Shown: positions 20,649-29,294, counted from the stretch's first letter. The stretch: DNA of 64,000 bases from Bombilactobacillus apium (GCF_013385145.1 NZ_JABZEC010000003.1:124001-188000), one strand, 5' to 3'. Numbers and translations are program-made. The notes: generated from the sequence alone by a model not told the origin.

Positions 20649-22931
20649 ATGTCATCCTTTCCCAATGAATCACGCGCCGCAGAACAAACCCGCGTCGATC
20701 ATGTTGAAACTATGATTCAACAACAACTCATTACTACTGCCCAAAATCTTAGCAAGGCTCAACAAGAACGGCGCAAAGTTGAAGTCAATTTCAGTTCCAA
20801 TACTCGAGCTAACTATATTGAAACTGACGATATTATTGAAACTAATGCTACCTTGCAACAACAAAAGCAACTCCTAGCTGGAGCAACGACCAATGAAGAT
20901 ATCTTGACTACTAAGGAAAAAGAACTTCATCTTTTGGCGGGTTCTCCTTACTTTGGCCGCATTGATATCCAAGAAGACGGTGAACCCGATACCTTGTACA
21001 TCGGCATGGCTTCTCTCAACGATCATGACCAAAATTTCTGGGTTTATGATTGGCGGTCTCCAATCGCCGCAATTTACTATAACGGAACCTTGGGTCGAGT
21101 CCAATACACTACTCCGGTCGGTCCACAAACTGTTGAGCTGCAACGCAAGCGACAATTTTCTATTCAAGCGGGAAAGATCAAGAATATGTTTGATACTAAT
21201 GAAACAATTGGTGATAACATTCTCAAGTCAGTCCTGGGACAAGCTAGCAGTCCACAAATGCACAATATTGTCGCCACCATTCAACAAGCGCAAAACCAGA
21301 TTATCCGCGATGTGAAGACAAAAGTTCTCATTGTTCAAGGAGCTGCCGGTTCAGGAAAAACTTCGACAATCATGCAACGAATTGCTTTTCTCCTCTACCA
21401 CAGTCGCCGGCAAGTCAATGCCGATCAAATGCTCCTTTTTTCACCGAATAATCTCTTCTCTAACTATATTGCCGCCGTTCTTCCAAGCTTAGGCGAGAAG
21501 AATCTTCGCCAAGTAACCTTACAAGCCTTTCTTGCCCAAAGACTCCATGGTCTCCAAGTCCAAAGTCTCTTTGAACGTTTCGAACAAGAACAAACCCCCA
21601 CTAATCCAGAGACCCAAGCTTTACGGCAATTTCAAGAAAGTTTGGAATTTGTACGCCAACTGGAAGCCTTTGCCAAAAAGGCCGATCTGACAAGCGCTTT
21701 TCAGTCTCTCCTTTTTGAAGGACAAGTCTTTTTCAGTGCCGCGGAAATGATTGCTATCTATCAAGAATTTCCGACCAATCTCTTAACCACGGATAAGTTA
21801 GTCCGCCTCAAAAATACTTTAATTCGGCGTTTACAAGCTTTTCTTCAAGAAGAAGCCCACCAAGACTGGGTTTTAACTGCCATTGATGATCTCAGCGAGC
21901 GGCAATATGCCGAAATTATCAACACTCCAAAATTGCGGGCCGCTGATTTTAACACCCAACAACAACACTTAGCTCAAGCCTTAGTCCACCAGAAGTATTA
22001 TCCGGTTTATGAGGCCATCTATAATAATTATTTTTATAATCCTTATCAACTCTACAAACAATTTCTTCAAGAAGTCCTTTATCCCCAGCCGCAAGTTTGG
22101 CAGGCCATGATCACCGCTTATCAACTGGCTATGGAGACTCATAAAATTTCTCTCGCCCATGCCACGGCCGTCTTATATCTCCAGCAGCTTTTGACCGGAA
22201 CTGGCCGGCAGCAACAAATCAAACAATTATTCTTGGATGAAATGCAAGACTACTCTCCCTTGCAACTGGCTTATATTCAACATTCTTTTCCCCAAGCAAA
22301 ATTAACCCTCTTGGGAGATTTAGCTCAAAACCTTTATCAAGGATCGCAGGATCAGTCCCAACTTGCGGTCCTAGAAGAGCTTTTTACCGCCCGCAAGACC
22401 AAGGTGATTAGCCTGCAGCAAAGCTATCGTTCGACCGCGGCGATCACTAATTTTGCCAAACAGTTGATTCCTCAAGGAGAACAAATTCAAGCCTTCAACC
22501 GCCCCGGCGTGCTGCCCACTTGGTGGCAAACTTCTAGTGAACAACTAGCCGCTTGGACCTTGCACTGTGCGCAAGAAGCCCGGGAAAAATACGAAACCGT
22601 GGCAGTAATTACTAAAACTAACGCTCAAGTTCAAGAACTTCAGAAATTATGGGCCAGCCAAGATAAAGTTTCTGTTCTCCAAGAAAATGACCACCAGATC
22701 CCAACCGGGATTGTCCTGGTCCCAATTTACTTGGCTAAGGGTTTGGAATTTGATGCCGTGATTGGTTACGCGATTCAAGCTCCCTTTTACCAAAGTAAAA
22801 GTGACCAAGCGATTCTTTATACGCTGGCGACCCGAGCCCTTCATGACTTACAATTAATTTCTGCTCCCCATAAACCTCGCTGGGCAAAAGAACTTGATCA
22901 AAAAACTTATCAAGCGCGGATTGCTCAATAA
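20649..22931 (+). CDS. helD: HelD-like RNA polymerase-recycling ATPase (UvrD/Rep superfamily)
   Basis: A 760-residue SF1 ATPase. HelD removes stalled RNA polymerase from DNA in Firmicutes. Signs of this family rather than UvrD are the long N-terminal coiled coil and the module SPYFGRIDI..WVYDWRSPIAAIYY ahead of Walker A (VQGAAGSGKTST). Helicase motifs LFLDEMQDY, LLGDLAQNLYQ, LQQSYRST and VYLAKGLEFDAVIGY-like (IYLAKGLEFDAV) follow. The ATG at 20649 has AAGGAGG upstream; the in-frame start at 20553 lacks one and would add an unusual hydrophobic extension. Confidence 0.9.
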   Translation: MSSFPNESRAAEQTRVDHVETMIQQQLITTAQNLSKAQQERRKVEVNFSSNTRANYIETDDIIETNATLQQQKQLLAGATTNEDILTTKEKELHLLAGSPYFGRIDIQEDGEPDTLYIGMASLNDHDQNFWVYDWRSPIAAIYYNGTLGRVQYTTPVGPQTVELQRKRQFSIQAGKIKNMFDTNETIGDNILKSVLGQASSPQMHNIVATIQQAQNQIIRDVKTKVLIVQGAAGSGKTSTIMQRIAFLLYHSRRQVNADQMLLFSPNNLFSNYIAAVLPSLGEKNLRQVTLQAFLAQRLHGLQVQSLFERFEQEQTPTNPETQALRQFQESLEFVRQLEAFAKKADLTSAFQSLLFEGQVFFSAAEMIAIYQEFPTNLLTTDKLVRLKNTLIRRLQAFLQEEAHQDWVLTAIDDLSERQYAEIINTPKLRAADFNTQQQHLAQALVHQKYYPVYEAIYNNYFYNPYQLYKQFLQEVLYPQPQVWQAMITAYQLAMETHKISLAHATAVLYLQQLLTGTGRQQQIKQLFLDEMQDYSPLQLAYIQHSFPQAKLTLLGDLAQNLYQGSQDQSQLAVLEELFTARKTKVISLQQSYRSTAAITNFAKQLIPQGEQIQAFNRPGVLPTWWQTSSEQLAAWTLHCAQEAREKYETVAVITKTNAQVQELQKLWASQDKVSVLQENDHQIPTGIVLVPIYLAKGLEFDAVIGYAIQAPFYQSKSDQAILYTLATRALHDLQLISAPHKPRWAKELDQKTYQARIAQ

Positions 22932-22957
22932 ATTAACCAACATAAAAAGCCGCCAAC

Positions 22958-22999
22958 TTCTTCACCTGCCAGGCAGACGAAGAAACTAGCAACTTTTTT
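22958..22999. terminator. bidirectional terminator between helD and the CPBP-like gene
   Basis: TTCTTCACCTGCC and GGCAGACGAAGAA form a 13-bp stem with two mismatches and a one-base loop, flanked by A5 on the left and T7 on the right. The genes converge here. Confidence 0.6.
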
Positions 23000-23005
23000 T
23001 GGGAC

Positions 23006-23677
23006 TTAAATTAGAATAACTTTTAATAAACTGACAAAAATTCCCAAGGTCAAACTCAAATGAAAGTTTTGGGTGGCCAAGTAAACGGTGGCTAATAACC
23101 AACCAATCGTACAGTAAGAGAAGAAACTTATCAAATGGAAGTTTTCAATATTTAATAAGCCAAAAATTAACCCACTAAAGAAGATTCCCCCTAGGGCTTG
23201 GCCCAAACTATTATTTAAAAAGAAATAATTGAAGAAGAAACCGATGCTCACAAATTGTTGTTGCATTCCAATGATAATTCCCGTAGCCAAGAGATCGAAA
23301 AATAATTTGGAATTAACTACTTCTGAATAATCAGTTCGATTCACGAGGCCTGTAAAATGGCCTTGCGCCTTTAAGTAACTAATCATAATCATAAAGAGGC
23401 CCAAAACGAAAATAGTTCCGAAAACCACGCCAAAAAATTGGGTTACCCCCAATGACCAACCGCGATCAAGCTGTTCAAAATGGCCTTGTTCGCGTTGATA
23501 GCGGGAAAACATAAACCAGCTGATTAAGGCTGCAAAAATCAAAAAACAGGCCGTCTTCCAAGAATGTAAACTGGAAGCTCGCAAGCAAGCTTGTTCCCAC
23601 CTTTGGGAAATAAATACGAGGCCCAACCAAATTAGGTACCAAGTCATATTAATCTTTGGAGATCTTAATGTTCGCAT
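23006..23677 (-). CDS. CPBP-like membrane protein lacking the catalytic residues
   Basis: A 223-residue protein with about six membrane segments. Its layout follows the CPBP (CaaX protease and bacteriocin-processing) family: motif 1 position QQQFVSIGFFFNYFF, motif 2 SGLIFGLLNIEN, then a GW.LATVYLATQN segment. The expected EExxxR is QQQFVS and the expected His of motif 2 is Asn, so it is probably not a protease. ATG 23677 follows TTAGGTGAAG; a GTG at 23686 lies inside that site. Function unknown; paralogues often sit near bacteriocin immunity loci, but none is seen here. Confidence 0.65.
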   Translation of the reverse strand: MRTLRSPKINMTWYLIWLGLVFISQRWEQACLRASSLHSWKTACFLIFAALISWFMFSRYQREQGHFEQLDRGWSLGVTQFFGVVFGTIFVLGLFMIMISYLKAQGHFTGLVNRTDYSEVVNSKLFFDLLATGIIIGMQQQFVSIGFFFNYFFLNNSLGQALGGIFFSGLIFGLLNIENFHLISFFSYCTIGWLLATVYLATQNFHLSLTLGIFVSLLKVILI

Positions 23678-23775
23678 TGTCTTCACCTAATCCAAATTAC
23701 TAAAATCTGATTATAACATTAGCTCAAAATCAGCTTCAAACTAAGACTCGTGGAAATTCAAAATCAACTTAGCAA

Positions 23776-23811
23776 GAAAAAGGAGCTTGAATCCGTAGAC
23801 TCAAACTCCTT
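23776..23811 (-). terminator. terminator after tRNA-Thr
   Basis: On the minus strand AAGGAGTTTGAGTCT pairs with ATTCAAGCTCCTTTTT around ACGG. Confidence 0.85.
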
Positions 23812-23817
23812 CCTGTA

Positions 23818-23890
23818 AGCCATCTATCGGGTTCGAACCGACGACCTCCACCTTACCATGGTGGCGCTCTACCTGCTGAGCTAAGATGGC
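23818..23890 (-). tRNA. tRNA-Thr (anticodon GGT)
   Basis: A 73-nt cloverleaf on the minus strand: acceptor GCCATCT/AGATGGC, D-arm GCTC..GAGC, anticodon stem CCACC/GGTGG with loop ATGGTAA (anticodon GGT), T-arm with GGTTCGAACCC. Discriminator is T and CCA is not encoded. Confidence 0.97.
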
Positions 23891-24001
23891 AACTCAAAAG
23901 CACTTAGATAGTATAACAGAACTTCTAATGTTTGCCAACTATAATTACCTTTTTTTGTAAAATTTCCTGGGAGAATTGCCATTTAAGTTGTCAATAATAA
24001 A

Positions 24002-24030
24002 TTGCGTGTTTCTGAAGCAGACCGTATAAT
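24002..24030 (+). promoter_or_regulatory. promoter of the DtxR-family gene
   Basis: TTGCGT (24002-24007), 17 bases, TATAAT (24025-24030), ending 33 bases before the start codon. Confidence 0.65.
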
Positions 24031-24063
24031 AAACTTAATAAAAGCGAAGGGAGCAAACGAAGC

Positions 24064-24717
24064 TTGTCACCTAGTAAAGAGAATTATTTAAAAAGTATCT
24101 TTGAATTGCAACATAGTTTTCAAAAAGTCACCAATAAACGCCTTGCAGAAATGATGCATGTCAGTGCTCCCTCAGTGACCGAAATGTTACTTACTTTGAA
24201 AAAAGCCGGCTATCTAAAGTACAATCCCTATACTGCTATTTCGCTCACCTCTAAAGGCCGGACTACCGCCGAAGCTTTAGTCAAAAAGCACCGCTTATGG
24301 GAAGTTTTTTTAGTGGATAAACTCCACTATCAAATCAACGAAGTGGACCAAATTGCCGGTGATCTAGAACATTTTACTGATCAAAAATTAGTCAATTCTT
24401 TGAATGAATTTCTCGCCTATCCTCAGAAATGCCCCCATGGAGGAGTTATTCCCGACAATGGCCAAGGAGAAACGGACGATGACGACCTAGTCCTAAGCCT
24501 GGTCGCCCCCCAAACTAAAGTCCAGATTGTTCGGGTCATTGATGACCGCGAATTTTTAGATTATTTTACGATGTCTGGCCTAAAAATTAACCAAATCATT
24601 ACTGTCTTACAACACTCCCAGTTTGATGACTCAGTTTTAATCCAAACCAGCACGGGCAAAGAAGTTTCCGTCAGTCGCAAATCAGCCGATTTTATCTTTG
24701 TCGAACCAGCTAAATAG
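24064..24717 (+). CDS. DtxR/MntR family metal-dependent repressor
   Basis: A 217-residue regulator with an N-terminal winged helix (SPSKENYLKSIFEL; recognition region APSVTEMLLTLKKAGYL), a metal-binding dimerisation domain (KKHRLWEVFLV, DLEHFTD, CPHGGVIP) and a C-terminal FeoA/SH3-like domain from about residue 145. It probably senses manganese or iron and represses uptake genes. It stands alone, transcribed from its own promoter, so its targets are elsewhere. The start is TTG with AAGGGAG ten bases upstream. Confidence 0.9.
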   Translation: MSPSKENYLKSIFELQHSFQKVTNKRLAEMMHVSAPSVTEMLLTLKKAGYLKYNPYTAISLTSKGRTTAEALVKKHRLWEVFLVDKLHYQINEVDQIAGDLEHFTDQKLVNSLNEFLAYPQKCPHGGVIPDNGQGETDDDDLVLSLVAPQTKVQIVRVIDDREFLDYFTMSGLKINQIITVLQHSQFDDSVLIQTSTGKEVSVSRKSADFIFVEPAK

Positions 24718-24766
24718 AAAACTTTTTCTCAATAAATCAAGTAAACATTTGTGACAGCTGATATAA

Positions 24767-24813
24767 AAAGATCCCCCTAAAAACTGCCCATAGCAGTTCT
24801 AGGAGGATTTTTT
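24767..24813. terminator. bidirectional terminator
   Basis: GATCCCCCTAAAAACTGC and GCAGTTCTAGGAGGAT form a long stem with short loop, flanked by an A run on the left and TTTTTT on the right. It serves the converging DtxR-family and DUF975 genes. Confidence 0.85.
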
Positions 24814-24827
24814 GTGATTATTTTCAA

Positions 24828-25556
24828 CTAATCTTTTCCGCGAGTTACCGTATTTTCATAAAACAAGGCATAAGTGAGGACGCGATAAGGTGCAATAAAA
24901 ATTGTCAACAAGCCTAAGGTAAAGAAATTCAACAATTCCCAGCCCAGAAAACTGATATCTAAGCAGAAAAGTTGCCATCTCTGTCCGCGCATTAGCTGCC
25001 AACTTTGCATCAACGGTTTAAAAATCTGCCGCCAAGCTAATTTTCCTTTAGCCGAAGCATCATATAAAACAAAGAAAGTTAGACGGAAACTATAGGTGAA
25101 ATAAAAGACCACAATGTAAATTAAAGCAAAGCCAATTTGTTCGATAGCCAAGTAAACTAGGGCTAAAAAAAGCACCCGCCAGAAAAACAAGCCGGAAAAC
25201 ACTTGTAGACTAGCTTGTAAGGGGCGTTCTAGACGACTGCGACGTAACCAACTTAAAACAGCAAAGCTAACCCCTGTTGTCACTAGTAAATAGGCCAAAG
25301 AAAATTGGGCGACATTCAGATTAAACTGCGGATTATTGGTCACGGCCCTTAAAACTTGAGCATAGATTTGATCAAAGTTGGCACTATTAGCCAAAGAACT
25401 ATCATCACCCACAACTTGACTCACAAAATTACTCAGGAACCAAAAAGCCCCCATTACCAAGAGCATTGGAATAAGACCTAATTGAAAAATCTGTTTGGGT
25501 TTTAAAAGAATTAATCTCCGCGCAGCTTCTTTCAACTGCCGATTAGCAACCGTAAT
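24828..25556 (-). CDS. DUF975 family membrane protein, probable ATT start
   Basis: A membrane protein with about five hydrophobic segments and the DUF975 C-terminal pattern FIAPYRVLTYALFYE. Function unknown. The shortest reading starts at TTG 25535 without a ribosome site. The frame stays open upstream to an ATT at 25556 that lies 10 bases after AAAGGAG and yields ITVANRQLKEAARR, matching the NRxLK start common in this family. I therefore prefer ATT, a rare initiator. It follows tyrS by 30 bases and is likely the last gene of an aminotransferase-tyrS operon. Confidence 0.7.
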   Translation of the reverse strand: MTVANRQLKEAARRLILLKPKQIFQLGLIPMLLVMGAFWFLSNFVSQVVGDDSSLANSANFDQIYAQVLRAVTNNPQFNLNVAQFSLAYLLVTTGVSFAVLSWLRRSRLERPLQASLQVFSGLFFWRVLFLALVYLAIEQIGFALIYIVVFYFTYSFRLTFFVLYDASAKGKLAWRQIFKPLMQSWQLMRGQRWQLFCLDISFLGWELLNFFTLGLLTIFIAPYRVLTYALFYENTVTRGKD

Positions 25557-25586
25557 GAAAATTCAGCTCCTTTCGTCCTGAAAAAA

Positions 25587-26846
25587 CTAGTTCGTAACTC
25601 GAACTAAAGTATACTTTTTCTTTCCTTTGCGAATAATTACGAAACGACCGTCGAAGTCTTGTTGAGGATCAACTTGGTAAGTGACCTCTGTCTGGCGCTG
25701 ACCATTAACGTAAATGGCCCCGTTTTGAATATCTTCCCGAGCTTGGCGTCGAGAAGGTTCAATCTGGGTGGCATCAACTAAGAATTTCACCAGGTCACAC
25801 ACTTCGCCAGTGTATTCAACTGAAGGAACACTTTGAAAACCTTGTTCAATTTCGTCAGCAGTTAGACTTTGTAAATCACCACTAAATAAAGCCGCAGAGA
25901 TCTTCTCGGCTTCATCTACGGTCGCTTGTCCGTGGACAAAACGGGTCACTTCTTGGGCCAAAGTTCGTTGAGCTTGCCGTTTTTCTGGAGCATCTTGAAC
26001 CGTTTCTTCTAAACTAGCAATTTCTTCTTTGGTCAAGAAAGTAAAGAATTTCAAGTATTTAATAACATCCTGGTCATCAGTATTGAACCAGAATTGGTAG
26101 AATTCGTAAGGACTGGTCTTTTCGGGATCAAGCCAGATAGCTCCACCTTCGGTCTTGCCAAACTTGGTGCCATCGGCCTTCAACAAGAGCGGAATCGTCA
26201 AACCAAAGACTTTAGTTTGGGGACCTTCCAAGCGGTGAATCAAGTCAATTCCACTGGTGATATTGCCCCATTGATCACCACCACCAATCTGTAAGCGAAC
26301 TTGCTTTTGTCGGTAGAGAGTCAAGAAGTCCAACGACTGTAAAATCTGGTAGGTAAATTCAGTGTAAGAAATTCCCACTTGTAAACGAGAAGAAACGATT
26401 TCTTTATTCAACATCTTATTAACATTGAATAATTTACCGTAATCGCGCAAGAATCCTAATAAATCAATTTGAGAAAGCCAGTCGTAGTTATTAACGACGG
26501 CAAAGTTTTCCGTCCCAAACAAATTAATCATCTGCTTAGTAATTGCTTTTTCGTTTTTGTGGACTTGATCCATGGATTGCAAAACTCGTTCAGATTTCTT
26601 TCCCGAGGGATCGCCAATTGAACCTGTTCCACTGCCAATTAAAATCACTGGTTGATGGCCCAAAAGTTGGAAACGCTTAAGCACCATGAAAGTGATTAAA
26701 TGACCAACATGAAGCGAATCCCCGGTCGGATCAACCCCACAATATAAAGCAATCTTATGCTCATCTACGTAATCTTTTAAACCCTCAGCATCCGTTTGCT
26801 GATTAATTACCCCACGCCAAGCTAATTCATCAATAATATTTGTCAT
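25587..26846 (-). CDS. tyrS: tyrosyl-tRNA synthetase
   Basis: A 419-residue bacterial TyrRS: YCGVDPTGDSLHVGHL (HIGH box, about 36-51), KFGKTEGG as the KMSKS-equivalent near 232, and a C-terminal S4 RNA-binding domain from about residue 355. GAAGGAGG lies before the ATG. No T-box precedes it; it seems to be read through from the aminotransferase gene 15 bases upstream, an uncommon arrangement for tyrS in this group. Confidence 0.96.
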   Translation of the reverse strand: MTNIIDELAWRGVINQQTDAEGLKDYVDEHKIALYCGVDPTGDSLHVGHLITFMVLKRFQLLGHQPVILIGSGTGSIGDPSGKKSERVLQSMDQVHKNEKAITKQMINLFGTENFAVVNNYDWLSQIDLLGFLRDYGKLFNVNKMLNKEIVSSRLQVGISYTEFTYQILQSLDFLTLYRQKQVRLQIGGGDQWGNITSGIDLIHRLEGPQTKVFGLTIPLLLKADGTKFGKTEGGAIWLDPEKTSPYEFYQFWFNTDDQDVIKYLKFFTFLTKEEIASLEETVQDAPEKRQAQRTLAQEVTRFVHGQATVDEAEKISAALFSGDLQSLTADEIEQGFQSVPSVEYTGEVCDLVKFLVDATQIEPSRRQAREDIQNGAIYVNGQRQTEVTYQVDPQQDFDGRFVIIRKGKKKYTLVRVTN

Positions 26847-26861
26847 CGAAGTTCCTCCTTC

Positions 26862-28022
26862 TTATTTCTGGTGATCAATAAAAGTCTTTAAGCGTTCTAA
26901 AGCTAGCTTAATTTGTTCTAAACTTGAAGCATAACTTAAGCGCAAATAACCTTGACCGCCAGCCCCAAAATAAGTTCCGGGTAACAGAGCAACTTTAGCT
27001 TGATCGGATAATTCTTGAGCTAATTGAATATCATCTTGGTTTAACCCCGCCGGAATCTTTGCAAAAATATAAAAGGCTCCTTGAGGTTTGGCAATTTCAA
27101 AACCTAAGTCCAAAAGACCCTGGTATAAAACATCCCGCCGTTCTTGATATTGGGCCTTCATGGCCTTTGAATCGTCTTGTCCGTGAGTCAAAGCTTCTAC
27201 CGCAGCAACTTGGGCAGGAGCCGGAATCGAGGTCGTGACTAACTCATGAACATCTAAAATATGTTTGGCAATCTTTTGAGGTGCACAAATATAGCCCAAA
27301 CGCCAACCGGTCATTGAATAAGATTTGGAAAGACCATTCAACAAAATTGTTTGTTCGGGTAAAATTTCCGCGAAGCTGACATGTTTTTGGTCATAAACCA
27401 ATTCACTATAAATTTCATCACTGATGACAAAAATATCATATTGCCGTAAAATATCAGCCAAGGCAGTTAATTCTGCCCGATCGTAGGTCACACCGGTTGG
27501 ATTATTGGGATAATTAAAGATAATTGCTTTGGCTTGCGGATGCTCGACCAGCATCTTTTCTAAAGACGCTGGTGTTACCTTGAAAGCAGTCTTTGAAGTA
27601 TCCATAATTACCGGCTGAGCTTTATTTAAGCGAATATCAGGATCATAAATTGTAAAACAAGGTGTAGGCAAAATAACCTCATCACCCGGGCACAAAATGG
27701 CCCGTAAAGTAGTGTAGGCCCCTTCAGTCACCCCAATTGTCGAAATAATTTCTGTTTCAGGATCATAATTTAAATTGTATTTTTGCTGGAGATAATTGGC
27801 AATTGCCTCGGTCAAGCGCGCATCACCTTGAGGATTGGTATAACGCATCGGCATCTCGTCGAGAGCTTGCTGAACTGCGGTCCGAATATGTTCCGGCGTG
27901 GAAAAACTAGGTTCGCCCACGGTCAGATTAACAATTCGCGGATCTTGCGTATTACATAAGAAAATATCTTGGGGCTTAATCTGCACTGCGGCAGGATTCA
28001 TTCTACTTTCTAAATTTGCCAT
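26862..28022 (-). CDS. class I/II pyridoxal-phosphate aminotransferase (PatA/AraT group)
   Basis: A 386-residue fold-type I aminotransferase with LTVGEPSFSTPEH at the N-terminus, the NYPNNPTGV substrate region, ISDEIYSELVYD and the PLP-lysine motif LSKSYSMTGWRLG near residue 235. Proteins of this group act as N-acetyl-diaminopimelate or aromatic aminotransferases; the two cannot be separated by eye. It is clearly paralogous to the gene at 55446. Its position ahead of tyrS favours an amino acid role. Confidence 0.88.
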   Translation of the reverse strand: MANLESRMNPAAVQIKPQDIFLCNTQDPRIVNLTVGEPSFSTPEHIRTAVQQALDEMPMRYTNPQGDARLTEAIANYLQQKYNLNYDPETEIISTIGVTEGAYTTLRAILCPGDEVILPTPCFTIYDPDIRLNKAQPVIMDTSKTAFKVTPASLEKMLVEHPQAKAIIFNYPNNPTGVTYDRAELTALADILRQYDIFVISDEIYSELVYDQKHVSFAEILPEQTILLNGLSKSYSMTGWRLGYICAPQKIAKHILDVHELVTTSIPAPAQVAAVEALTHGQDDSKAMKAQYQERRDVLYQGLLDLGFEIAKPQGAFYIFAKIPAGLNQDDIQLAQELSDQAKVALLPGTYFGAGGQGYLRLSYASSLEQIKLALERLKTFIDHQK

Positions 28023-28113
28023 TGCTTTAGCTTCCCTTCAGGCCTAATGTAATCATAATTAAGACGCGAGTTTGATTATTAATTATACCGCAAAACTTCA
28101 TAGGAGAACAATC

Positions 28114-28620
28114 ATGGAAGAAATTTATCAAGACTATTTACAAGCTGAATGGGGGCTGGCCACTCACGGTGATCAAAAATTATTTGAATTATTATCTTTA
28201 GAAATTTTTCAGGCCGGTTTAAGCTGGATCACGGTTTTGAAAAAACGACCGGCTTTTCGCCAAGCCTTCGCGAATTTTCAAATTCCCCTCGTCGCTAGTT
28301 GGGGGACTCCCGAAGTCGCAACTTTACAACAAAATCCCGCTATCATTCGTAATCAACGCAAAATCAAAGCTACGATCAAAAATGCCCAAGCTATTTTAAA
28401 TCTAGAAAAGGAGCAATCCTTTGACTATTATCTCTGGTCTTGGGTTCAATTTACTCCGCAAGTTAATCACTATTACCAAGACCAACAGCGGCCCACGCAA
28501 TCAACTCTCTCCCAAGAATTAACCCAAAATCTTAAAAAAAGAGGCTTCCAGTTTGTCGGTCCCACGACAATTTATTCTTTTCTTGAAGCCGCGGGAATGA
28601 TTAACAACCGCAACGAGTAA
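28114..28620 (+). CDS. tag: DNA-3-methyladenine glycosylase I-like protein without zinc ligands
   Basis: A 168-residue Tag-family base-excision glycosylase: EWGLATHGDQKLFELLSLEIFQAGLSWITVLKKR is followed by the usual NQRKIKATIKNAQAIL and the SFLEAAGMINN end. The N-terminal Cys (RCxW) and the C-terminal HxxxC that hold the structural zinc in E. coli Tag are absent: the protein begins MEEIYQDYLQAEWG and ends just after AGMINNRNE. The ATG at 28114 follows TAGGAG; an in-frame start at 28072 has no site. Probably active but zinc-free. Confidence 0.85.
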   Translation: MEEIYQDYLQAEWGLATHGDQKLFELLSLEIFQAGLSWITVLKKRPAFRQAFANFQIPLVASWGTPEVATLQQNPAIIRNQRKIKATIKNAQAILNLEKEQSFDYYLWSWVQFTPQVNHYYQDQQRPTQSTLSQELTQNLKKRGFQFVGPTTIYSFLEAAGMINNRNE

Positions 28621-28683
28621 AAAATAATTCTTGGTCATCATTTTCTCAGAAGTACTATGATTAAGACAATCAAATATTTAGTT

Positions 28684-28755
28684 ACTGGGGGTGCCTACGG
28701 GCTGAGATTACACCCATTGAACCTGATACAGTTAGGACTGCCGCAGGGAAAGTAG
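28684..28755 (+). ncRNA. TPP riboswitch aptamer
   Basis: The conserved blocks GGGGGTGC, GCTGAGA, ACACCC, TGAACCTGAT and CCGCAGGGAAAGT are present in order and spacing. It binds thiamine pyrophosphate and normally shuts off thiamine genes. The only thing downstream on this strand is a decayed thiW. Confidence 0.95.
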
Positions 28756-28851
28756 CCGCTTAACCTCCTTTTAGGAATCAATTTTACGCGGACTTTTAGT
28801 TTGTGTTCAGCGATTTCTTGCAGTCCCCAAAAAAATCAGCTTCGTTTTAAT

Positions 28852-28886
28852 TTCCCCAGTCAATTTTTGATTGAGGAATTTTTTTG
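28852..28886 (+). terminator. riboswitch expression-platform terminator
   Basis: TTCCCCAGTCAA pairs with TTGATTGAGGAA (one mismatch, one wobble) and is followed by seven T. It lies about 95 bases after the aptamer and before the thiW remnant, as expected for TPP-controlled termination. Confidence 0.8.
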
Positions 28887-28940
28887 TTGTCTAGCGATTG
28901 TTTAGGAGCCAAGAAGCTGCTCTGAAAGGAAGAAAAATCG

Positions 28941-29172
28941 ATAAGTTTAGCTAGTATTCTCCTCAAAAAATTAACCATTTTAACGATGATGATTGCTTTA
29001 GATTTCATTTTGTCACCCTTGTTCCGAATTGAAGGCATAGCCCCCGTCCAGCATCGTGAATGTAATTGGGACCGCAATCATGGGTGGCGCTGTGGCTTAT
29101 TTTCTCTGCTACCGCTTTTTAAAACTCGAAAAGTTTCGTCAAATCCAACGTTTATTCAGACCCCAAATTTGA
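28941..29172 (+). pseudogene. decayed thiamine-precursor ECF transporter S component (ThiW-like)
   Basis: Translation from 28941 gives SLASILLKKLTILTMM then ALDFILSPLFRIEGIAPVQH, the N-terminal part of a ThiW-type S component. The frame then shifts and resumes as VNVIGTAIMGGAVAYF, ending FRPQI and a stop at 29172. About 100 central residues are missing, and the start codon is ATA after AAAGGAAG. Its intact relatives import the thiazole precursor of thiamine, which fits the TPP riboswitch. Not functional. Confidence 0.75.
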
Positions 29173-29236
29173 AAAAAAGTAGTTTACTAATTAATTACGG
29201 CCTTATTTCTGATAACCAACGCCAAGATTTAGCCAT

Positions 29237-29277
29237 AAAAAACCTCCTGAATTATTAAGTTAACAATCCGGGAGGCT
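29237..29277 (-). terminator. terminator of the pyridoxal kinase operon
   Basis: On the minus strand GCCTCCCGGA pairs with TTCAGGAGGTT across a 15-nt loop and ends in TTTTTTATGG, 18 bases beyond the YczE-like gene. Confidence 0.8.
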
Positions 29278-29294
29278 TTAAAATTTCTACTTTT

